Part shown: positions 14,595 through 20,095 of the stretch, piece by piece | Position numbering within the stretch: the stretch's first letter is position 1 | How the letters are laid out: the number at the start of each line of letters is the position of its first letter | NCBI GenBank assembly: GCA_018920255.1 | Contig: JAHLMR010000010.1 | Location: 1-20,095 of the forward strand | From: Candidatus Aenigmatarchaeota archaeon | Lineage (GTDB): Archaea; Aenigmatarchaeota; Aenigmatarchaeia; Aenigmatarchaeales; JAHLMR01 | Direction of reading: 5' to 3' | Length of the DNA stretch: 20,095 bases | The notes under the pieces: generated by a model | Databases searched by the model: none | Seen by the model: the letters and a program-made list of their open reading frames with translations, nothing else | What the model was told of the DNA's origin: nothing | Position numbers and translations under genes: made by a program

Positions 14595-14725
14595 ATAAAA
14601 TATTAAATTATTTTTATATTTAAATATTTCAGTTAAAAATTTTTAGTTTATATTAATAAAAATTTTTGATTTTTCACTATTAACCAAATGCTACACCGTA
14701 ATTTGCTTCCAATATATTCTTATTA

Positions 14726-15175
14726 CTATAGTCTATACTCTTCTTCAAATTTTTTTGTAGTGTCTAAATATTGTGATAAAAGTTTAATCTCATTTATTTT
14801 TTGTATATACCTATTATAAACTTTTTGTGCTGCATTATCATATATTAAAGAAATATTTACGCTCGGATTAGAGCCTTCTTTATAACCTAATATAAATGAA
14901 GCAACTGGAGAAAGCATATCAATCATTGGTACAATTGGATCTACTTGTGCATAAAAATTCAAATTTGGTACTTGCGGATAAATTACATTTGTCCCAAAAA
15001 CAAATGTTTTATTAGGAATATTTTGAATATCATCCCAAACAGTATTTGGATCTTGCTTTCCAGGAATAAGCCACTTCCATATTCTATATAATTTTTCTGC
15101 TAAATCTTCTTGATTTTCAAATGTAATAGTTACACTATTATTTTTAATATTAATATCAGATTTACTTTCGCTCAT
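14726..15175 (-). CDS. Uncharacterised 149-aa soluble protein
   Basis: I do not recognise this family. There is a charged N-terminus, a segment with EDLAEKLYRIWKWLIPGKQD (about 23-42), a beta-rich middle (NKTFVFGTNVIYPQVPNLNFY), and a C-terminal helix (about 118-149). No membrane helix, no catalytic signature. A minus-strand BRE/TATA pair (CGAAAGCTTTATATAC, about 15197-15212) lies about 28 nt before the ATG, so it is a separate leaderless unit downstream of the DUF202-DUF357 pair. The next 131 nt to 14595 hold no gene that I can support, only the promoter of the membrane-protein operon. Confidence 0.78.
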   Translation of the reverse strand: MSESKSDINIKNNSVTITFENQEDLAEKLYRIWKWLIPGKQDPNTVWDDIQNIPNKTFVFGTNVIYPQVPNLNFYAQVDPIVPMIDMLSPVASFILGYKEGSNPSVNISLIYDNAAQKVYNRYIQKINEIKLLSQYLDTTKKFEEEYRL

Positions 15176-15227
15176 ATTATATATTTACTTCTAAGTAGTA
15201 TATAAAGCTTTCGGTTTATTTCGTTTT

Positions 15228-15461
15228 TTAGAATACTCCCAAATCTTTACAAATTTCTAAAATTGCCCAGGCCCAAATTATAGCTTCAAAGGATCTAACT
15301 AAATCCCCGGTTTCTAAAAAATGTTTAGAATCAGCAACATAAGCTTTCATATTTTCTAACATAGATTGTGCAGATGCAGAAGAAGGTTCTATTTTTTGAA
15401 TTTCTGGTTCTATTTTATCAATCCATTTTTGTATATCCTCTGGTTTTATAGTATTATTCAT
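15228..15461 (-). CDS. DUF357 family protein
   Basis: 77 residues. The family core AYVADSKHFLETGDLVRSFEAIIWAWAILEI (about 41-71) is characteristic of the archaeal DUF357 family: a small helical-bundle protein with conserved D-S, G-D and E-A-W-A-W-L positions. The function is unknown; the family is widespread in archaea. It starts 2 nt after the stop of the DUF202 gene, with no clear Shine-Dalgarno site, so translation is probably coupled to it. Confidence 0.88.
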   Translation of the reverse strand: MNNTIKPEDIQKWIDKIEPEIQKIEPSSASAQSMLENMKAYVADSKHFLETGDLVRSFEAIIWAWAILEICKDLGVF

Positions 15462-15463
15462 AT

Positions 15464-15760
15464 TTATCTTATTTTTCCTATTTTATATCCAAGTTCTGCT
15501 TCTTTTTTTCTTAATTCTGCAACAGCCTTTCTAAATTTAATATATCTTCTTCCTGATTCTATTATAAGAAGCCAACCAAGAATTATAAATAAAATCCCAG
15601 ATATAAAATAAAAAATTCCTTCCATAAATTTCATTATAATTAATCCAACAGAAGTAAAAGCTAAACCAGTTTGCATATAAGAATGCATTGTTCTTTCTCT
15701 TGAAAGTAAAGTTTGCTCTTCAGCTAATAAAATTTTTATTTTTTCTCCATTCCTTTTCAT
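15464..15760 (-). CDS. DUF202 family membrane protein
   Basis: 98 residues. LLAEEQTLLSRERTMHSYMQTGLAFTSVGLI matches the DUF202 pattern (LAEERTxLAxxRTxxAxxxTGLA), followed by two further hydrophobic segments and a basic C-terminal tail (RKAVAELRKKEAELGYK). It is an integral membrane protein of unknown function; in some fungal and eukaryotic proteins the domain accompanies polyphosphate polymerase parts, but nothing here supports that role. First gene of a two-gene unit with DUF357. A leaderless start is predicted from the TTTATAAA box at 15784-15791. Confidence 0.85.
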   Translation of the reverse strand: MKRNGEKIKILLAEEQTLLSRERTMHSYMQTGLAFTSVGLIIMKFMEGIFYFISGILFIILGWLLIIESGRRYIKFRKAVAELRKKEAELGYKIGKIR

Positions 15761-15783
15761 AAATTTTAATTATTATTTTTTAA

Positions 15784-15791
15784 TTTATAAA
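15784..15791. promoter_or_regulatory. Single palindromic TATA box between divergent leaderless genes
   Basis: TTTATAAA is its own reverse complement. Its centre is about 27.5 nt from the minus-strand ATG at 15760 and about 26.5 nt from the plus-strand ATG at 15814. Both distances are right for leaderless transcription from this one box, and neither gene has a Shine-Dalgarno site. Direction would have to be set by flanking BRE contacts of TFB. Confidence 0.6.
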
Positions 15792-15813
15792 ACCTTATGT
15801 ATATTTTTAATAT

Positions 15814-16653
15814 ATGGAAATTGAAATAGATTTTAGAAAGTCTGCTCAGGAAAATGCAGAAAAATATTTTGAGGAAGCAAAAAAATATAGAAAAAAGATT
15901 GAAACATTAGAAAAGGAAATTGAAAAATCAAAGAAAGAAATTGAAAAATTAAAAGAAGAAAAAATAGAAAAAAAAGAGCCATTGAAAAAAAGAAAGCCTC
16001 GTGGAAAATGGTATGAAAGCTATAGATGGATGTTTACAACAGAGGGTTTTCTTGTAATTGGAGGAAAAGATGCAAGACAAAACGAATTAATATATACAAA
16101 AAGAATAAATGAAAAAGATATAGTTTTGCATGCAGATATACATGGAGCTCCGTTAACAGTAGTAAAAGCAGAAGAAAATAGATTACCAACACCTTTAGCA
16201 ATAAGAGAAGCAGCAGAATTTGCAGCAGCATACAGTTCTGCTTGGAAATCAGGAATAGCAGAAGTTGATGTTTATTGGGTTAGACCAGAGCAAGTAAGTA
16301 AACAACCGCCGCCAGGCCAGTTTTTACCAAAAGGATCTTTCATGATATATGGACAGAAAAACTATCTTAAAAAAATGGAATTAAAACTATCCATTGGAAT
16401 AAAAATTGAAAAAAATAAAGAAGGGAATTTATTTGCAAAAGTTATTGCTGGAAATGTGCAATCTGTAAATAAACATGCAAAATATTTTATTACTATTATA
16501 CCAGGTGATAAATCTCAAGATGAAATTGTTAAAGAAATTAAAAGAAATTTATTATTAAAAGCATTACCTGAAGATAAGCCATTAATAGAAGCAATTGAAG
16601 ACGATGAAATAAAAAAAATGCTTCCTCCAGGAAATTCAGAAATTGTAAAGTGA
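15814..16653 (+). CDS. NFACT-R (DUF814) protein: RqcH/Tae2-like C-terminal half only
   Basis: 279 residues, against about 600-700 for full archaeal RqcH homologues. It begins at the point where the long proteins pass from the N-terminal domain into the coiled coil: IDFRKSAQENAEKYFEEAKKY, then a charged coiled coil to about 58. The NFACT-R domain follows (about 64-185) with GKWYESYRWMFTTEGFLVIG, D86-A-R88-Q-N90-E and LHADIHGAPLTVVK. A C-terminal archaeal extension ends at 279. Full RqcH binds stalled 60S/50S-peptidyl-tRNA complexes and recruits tRNA for C-terminal tailing. The N-terminal tRNA-recruiting half is absent and nothing upstream encodes it. A leaderless start is predicted from the shared TATA box at 15784-15791. 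Confidence 0.88.
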   Translation: MEIEIDFRKSAQENAEKYFEEAKKYRKKIETLEKEIEKSKKEIEKLKEEKIEKKEPLKKRKPRGKWYESYRWMFTTEGFLVIGGKDARQNELIYTKRINEKDIVLHADIHGAPLTVVKAEENRLPTPLAIREAAEFAAAYSSAWKSGIAEVDVYWVRPEQVSKQPPPGQFLPKGSFMIYGQKNYLKKMELKLSIGIKIEKNKEGNLFAKVIAGNVQSVNKHAKYFITIIPGDKSQDEIVKEIKRNLLLKALPEDKPLIEAIEDDEIKKMLPPGNSEIVK

Positions 16654-16658
16654 TAAAA

Positions 16659-16829
16659 ATGGGTTTTAGGGGATTTATAAGAGATATTCTTATTTTATAT
16701 GTTTGTATTTTCTCTCTTTTTAATATTTTTTCAGAAAATTTTAAAACAGATATATTTTTTACATTCTCTGTTTTTTTGCTTTTATTTTTAACTATTTGGT
16801 TTTTATTTGAAAAAATAGGATTCTTTTAA
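16659..16829 (+). CDS. 56-aa membrane protein with two helices
   Basis: It starts 5 nt after the NFACT-R stop on the same strand and is therefore probably co-transcribed. The product has two hydrophobic helices (about 8-24 and 32-50) joined by a short polar turn (SENFKTD), a basic N-terminus (MGFRGFIRD) and a short tail (EKIGFF), so it should be a hairpin in the membrane. No Shine-Dalgarno site is visible. Family not recognised. The spacing and the full open frame make it likely real, but small AT-rich hydrophobic frames can arise by chance. Confidence 0.55.
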   Translation: MGFRGFIRDILILYVCIFSLFNIFSENFKTDIFFTFSVFLLLFLTIWFLFEKIGFF

Positions 16830-16898
16830 AATTTATTTTACTTCTTAAAGGGAAGTAATTATTTAAAGTTTTTTTATCATACAAATTATTAATCATTA

Positions 16899-19382
16899 TT
16901 AAGGCATTTTTATTCCAATAATTTTTGATTGATTATTAAACATACTTACCCCATATACACAATCAGCTGCAGAAATTGTTTCATCATTATGCGAAATTAC
17001 AATAAATTGAGCGGTTTCTGAATATTTTTTTATAATTTCTGCAATTTTTCTAGAATTTGGTTTATCTAATGCTGCATCTATTTCATCTAAAACATAAAAT
17101 TGTGCTGGTTTGTATTGCTGAATTGCAAATAAAAATGCAAGTGCTGCAAGTGTTTTTTCTCCACCAGAAAGAGAATCTATATTTAATGTTTTCTTTCCAG
17201 GTGGCGTTGCTTCAATTATTAACCCAGCTTCATTTAAATTTTGAATTTCAGTATTTTCAGAATAATATTCTAATTTTAAATTAGATTCTCCTCCGCACAA
17301 TTCTTTAAATATTTTCTTAAAATGAAATGCAATTCCATTTAAAGTTTGCATGAAAATATTTTTTCTTTGAGACTCAATTTCAGCAATTACTTGTAGAATT
17401 TTATTCCTCTCTTCTAATAATGCATTTACTTTTGAAGACATTTCATCATAACTTTCTTTAAGCTTCTTCCACTCTTCTATTGCACGCATGTTAATTGGGC
17501 CTAGTTTGTTTATTTTTATACGTAAATCATTTTCTATACTCTGTAATTTTATAATATCATTTTCTTTTAAAATTTCTGCTTCCTTAAAATTTGAAAATTC
17601 TGTTTTTATATTTTCTAATTCAGCTTCTAATCTAGCTTTTTTTAATTGAAAATTCTGAATTTCCTGAGAAATATTAAGTTGATTTTCTGCTAATTCCTTT
17701 CTTTTCATTTTTAATTGTAATAATAATCTTTCAGTCTGTGTTCTCATTTTTTGAATATCATCGAATTCAGATGTTCTTGCTATTTGTTTTTTAGACAACT
17801 CATTTAACTTTTCTTCAGCAATTTTTATTTCTTCTATTATTTTTTGCATTTCTAAATTATTTTGATTAATATTCTTTTCAATTCTTTCAATTTCTAATGA
17901 TTCAAAAGTTTTCTTTTTAGAATAAAAGCCACCAACAATAGAGCCTGATTTATCTATTAAATCTCCATCAAGAGTAACGCATCTTACATTTCCTATACCA
18001 ATTTTTTTAGCTACATCTATATTTTCAATTATAAGAGTATCTCCTAATACAAAAGAAATAGCATTATAATATTTTTTATCAAATTTTACTAGATTTATTG
18101 CAATATCTATAACTCCATTTTCTTTTAAATATTTTTTTACTTCAGAATCATTTCTTGGATGGATTTTATCCAATGGTAAAAATGTTGCCCTTCCAATTTT
18201 TTTAGATTTTAAATATTTAATACATTCAATAGCAGTATCAATATCTTTTACTACAATATCATTTAAATGCTGTCCTGCAGCAATTTCTATAGCAGTTTTA
18301 TATTTTTCTTCAGTTTGTATAAGAGAACCAAACGTACCATATATACCAGACCATCCAAGTTTTAAAATTTCTTTAATAACTGGATTTGTATCTATAGCAA
18401 ACGCAGAAAGTTTTTCTTTAAGTTGCACTAATCTTTCATTGTCTGCTTTAATAAATTCAATCCTATCTTTTCTTCTAGAAATTTCTGATTTTAATTGTTC
18501 TATTTGTCTTAATAGTTCTATTTCATCTTTTCTTTCTATAAGTTGTTTTGTACTTTCAGAAGATTTTTTCTCTAATTCCTCTATACTTTTATCTATTTCT
18601 TTTATTTCATTGTCTAATTCTTCACATATTTTTGATTTTTCTTTTATAATTTCTTCTAATTTTTTCATTCCTAATTCTGCTTCTGTTAATCTTATTTTAG
18701 AAATAGTTGCGCGAACAGCATCAAGTTCCTTTGATAATCTTTCAAATTCTTCTGCTGCTTCTTTTTCTTTTTCAAGCTTTTTAAGTATAGCAAATCTTTC
18801 ATTAAGAGTTATTGTTGCTTCTTTAAGTCTTTCTTCTACAACAGAAAGTTCTTTTTGAGCTTTCTCTCTTTTTTCATCAAATTCAGCTATTCCTGATATT
18901 TCATCTATTATTTCCCTTCTTTCAATTGGACTCATTTCAATAATTTCTGTTATATCTCCTTGTAAAATTATATTATGACCGTCTGGATGAATATTTCCTG
19001 CTCTTAAAATTTCTATTATTTTTTCTCTTGTAACAGTATTACCGTTTAGTTTATATATAGAAACACCTTTTCTATTAATAGATCTTGAAATAGTTATATG
19101 CTCTTCTTCTAAAGGAAAAATTTTATCAGAATTGTTTAAAACTAAAGATACTTTTGCATATTCAGCCGGTTTATCTCCATTATAAATAAGTTGTGATAAT
19201 CTATCAGCACGCATGCTTTTAGCAGACGTTCTACCTAAAACAAAACATATAGAATCTAAAATATTTGATTTTCCTGAACCATTAGGTCCACAAATCAGCG
19301 AAAAGTTTGTAGGAAACTCTATTATTGTTTTCTTAGCAAATGATTTAAATCCTTGCATTTCTAACCTTTCTATTCTTGGCAT
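16899..19382 (-). CDS. smc: SMC chromosome-segregation ATPase with shortened arms
   Basis: 827 residues; SMC proteins are normally about 1150-1200. Both ATPase head halves are complete: Walker A GPNGSGKSN (32-40), Q-loop Q141, signature LSGGEK (738-743), Walker B YVLDEIDAALD (763-773, E767) and H-loop H798. The hinge is intact (about 342-490; GIYGTFGSL, AGQHLNDIVV, GGFYSKKK). The missing length is in the coiled coils: about 170 residues per arm (about 165-335 and 495-670) against about 300-330 usually. It should form a dimer that loops or holds DNA, with shorter reach. A minus-strand TATA box at about 19405-19414 predicts a leaderless start. No ScpA/ScpB is next to it. tRNA-Pro lies just upstream. 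Confidence 0.95.
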   Translation of the reverse strand: MPRIERLEMQGFKSFAKKTIIEFPTNFSLICGPNGSGKSNILDSICFVLGRTSAKSMRADRLSQLIYNGDKPAEYAKVSLVLNNSDKIFPLEEEHITISRSINRKGVSIYKLNGNTVTREKIIEILRAGNIHPDGHNIILQGDITEIIEMSPIERREIIDEISGIAEFDEKREKAQKELSVVEERLKEATITLNERFAILKKLEKEKEAAEEFERLSKELDAVRATISKIRLTEAELGMKKLEEIIKEKSKICEELDNEIKEIDKSIEELEKKSSESTKQLIERKDEIELLRQIEQLKSEISRRKDRIEFIKADNERLVQLKEKLSAFAIDTNPVIKEILKLGWSGIYGTFGSLIQTEEKYKTAIEIAAGQHLNDIVVKDIDTAIECIKYLKSKKIGRATFLPLDKIHPRNDSEVKKYLKENGVIDIAINLVKFDKKYYNAISFVLGDTLIIENIDVAKKIGIGNVRCVTLDGDLIDKSGSIVGGFYSKKKTFESLEIERIEKNINQNNLEMQKIIEEIKIAEEKLNELSKKQIARTSEFDDIQKMRTQTERLLLQLKMKRKELAENQLNISQEIQNFQLKKARLEAELENIKTEFSNFKEAEILKENDIIKLQSIENDLRIKINKLGPINMRAIEEWKKLKESYDEMSSKVNALLEERNKILQVIAEIESQRKNIFMQTLNGIAFHFKKIFKELCGGESNLKLEYYSENTEIQNLNEAGLIIEATPPGKKTLNIDSLSGGEKTLAALAFLFAIQQYKPAQFYVLDEIDAALDKPNSRKIAEIIKKYSETAQFIVISHNDETISAADCVYGVSMFNNQSKIIGIKMP

Positions 19383-19423
19383 ATTAATTATTCATTTTAT
19401 AATAAATTTAAAAGTTGTTATGG

Positions 19424-19510
19424 TGGGCCTGCTGTGATTTGAACACAGGTTTCGAGGTCCCGAACCTCGAGTCCTACCATTCTAGTAAACTATGGCTAGA
19501 CTACAGGCCC
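19424..19510 (-). tRNA. tRNA-Pro (anticodon CGG) with a D-loop intron
   Basis: Acceptor GGGCCTG/CAGGCCC, D-stem GTCT/GGAC, anticodon stem CGAGG/CCTCG with loop TTCGGGA (anticodon CGG, reading CCG), T-stem CTGTG/CACAG with loop TTCAAAT, discriminator A, and an encoded CCA (19421-19423). The gene is 87 nt; removing a 14-nt insert in the D-loop leaves 73 nt. The 3' end lies about 40 nt upstream of the SMC start codon on the same strand. A TATA-like element for the tRNA lies at about 19537-19548. Confidence 0.95.
19480..19493 (-). other. 14-nt intron in the D-loop of tRNA-Pro
   Basis: With these 14 nt (ATAGTTTACTAGAA) removed, the D-arm reads GTCT-AGCCTGGTA-GGAC, a standard D-arm with A14, G15, G18-G19 and A21. 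The junction forms a bulge-helix-loop: exon CUAG (19499-19496) pairs with intron CUAG (19485-19482), bulge 1 is CC|A and bulge 2 is AA|U, and cutting after the second bulge nucleotide gives that D-arm exactly. The outer helix is weak, so the motif is of the relaxed kind. Confidence 0.7.
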
Positions 19511-19570
19511 TGTTTAAATTTTTTGTTTGACTTTGTATATTTTAAAGTGTTCAAAATTTATATCTGTAAT

Positions 19571-20095
19571 TTAAGATATCCAAAAATTCAGTTTACAAAA
19601 TATATGATTTTTTTTCATATACAAATTAAACTCTTCTCCACATGCTCCAAAAAGTATTTTAGAATTTATAAAATCTTTTTTACACCCTTTTTTTATTTTC
19701 TTTAAAAAGATAAGATGTAAAATTTGATGAATTAAAATTTTTTCATAATTTTCCATAATTAAATTATGATATAAAGGATTAAGAAATAATATATAATCAC
19801 ATGTATAATTATCAAAAGATGTTGCTGAAATACTTTCATTTATTTTATCAATTGTCATTAAATTATTTGAATATTCTTGCTTAATTTGTATGTTAAACTT
19901 TGAATTTTTATAAATCAACTTACAAATCTTTTTTATAAATTTTTTAATTTTCTTTAACTCTTTTTTAGAAAATTTTACAAATTTTTTATTTTTATATTTA
20001 TAAACAATAAGATTATCTAAAATACATTTATCTGATTTTTTTAATTTTGAATTAAAATTTATTCTAATATAATATTTTTTAAACCAAAAACCAAA
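19571..20095 (-). CDS. Uncharacterised protein with zincin-like HQxxH motif, 5' partial
   Basis: The frame ends with TAA at 19571-19573 and stays open to the window's right edge, at least 174 residues; the true start is outside. The visible N-terminal part is very lysine-rich. In the C-terminal half, YTCDYILFLNPLYHN followed after a short gap by ILIHQILHLIFLKKIKKG resembles the layout of SprT-like and related small metalloproteases (hydrophobic-LNP, then HExxH), but the catalytic Glu position is Gln (HQILH). It could be an inactive relative or an unrelated helical protein. Several cysteines lie nearby (C in KKGCKKD, GACGEE, HIFCK). Confidence 0.5.
   Translation of the reverse strand, partial: FGFWFKKYYIRINFNSKLKKSDKCILDNLIVYKYKNKKFVKFSKKELKKIKKFIKKICKLIYKNSKFNIQIKQEYSNNLMTIDKINESISATSFDNYTCDYILFLNPLYHNLIMENYEKILIHQILHLIFLKKIKKGCKKDFINSKILFGACGEEFNLYMKKNHIFCKLNFWIS

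Noticed and set aside
14595-14725. A small RNA in the slightly GC-richer stretch near 14680-14720.
   Set aside because: No clear fold, C/D or H/ACA boxes, or promoter could be identified.

Overview
The window is AT-rich archaeal DNA. The evidence is a 16S rRNA with the archaeal 5' end and anti-Shine-Dalgarno tail, TBP, MCM, Alba, NreA, DUF357, TATA boxes about 26-28 nt upstream of start codons (leaderless mRNAs), and bulge-helix-bulge (BHB) RNA introns. Very high A+T, tight packing, overlapping tail-to-tail genes, a 16S with no 23S beside it, a short SMC and an NFACT-R protein without its N-terminal half suggest a reduced genome of the DPANN type. I cannot name the phylum.

Layout. 1-2866: a partial membrane-type CDS end, an unknown 276-aa protein, a divergent zinc-ribbon protein and a CPA1-type cation/proton antiporter. 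2867-5088 (minus): 16S rRNA, then alba, then tRNA-Ala(TGC), with no 23S. 5315-6460: a HAD phosphatase whose last codons overlap, antisense, the 3' exon of an intron-containing tRNA-Thr(GGT), then a 51-aa protein. 6457-11003: NreA (minus), then Hsp20, TBP and MCM (plus). 11000-14594 (minus): a six-gene cluster of paralogous five-helix membrane proteins plus two proteins with cytoplasmic coiled coils; I recognise no described system. 14726-15760 (minus): an unknown protein, DUF357 and DUF202. 15814-16829 (plus): a stand-alone NFACT-R protein and a 56-aa membrane protein. 16899-20095 (minus): SMC with half-length arms, tRNA-Pro(CGG) with a D-loop intron, and an incomplete protein with a zincin-like HQxxH motif.

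The strongest finding is the density of BHB processing sites. The 16S gene holds two introns of 57 and 109 nt, after E. coli positions 793 and 1501. Each has a 4-bp central helix and two 3-nt bulges, and cleavage after the second bulge nucleotide restores the expected 16S sequence. They cut through the binding sites of the standard 806R and 1492R primers. tRNA-Thr has introns in both the D-loop and the T-loop, and tRNA-Pro has a 14-nt D-loop intron. The 16S flanks form a processing stem that also contains a BHB. That makes six predicted tRNA-splicing-endonuclease substrates in 20 kb. The second main candidate is the paralogous membrane-protein operon.

On how the genes work together: TBP, MCM, SMC, Alba and NreA serve transcription initiation, replication, chromosome organisation and repair. 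16S, the tRNAs and NFACT-R serve translation and ribosome-linked quality control. Most transcription units start leaderless, while internal genes use GGTGAT/GAGGTGA Shine-Dalgarno sites that match the 16S tail.
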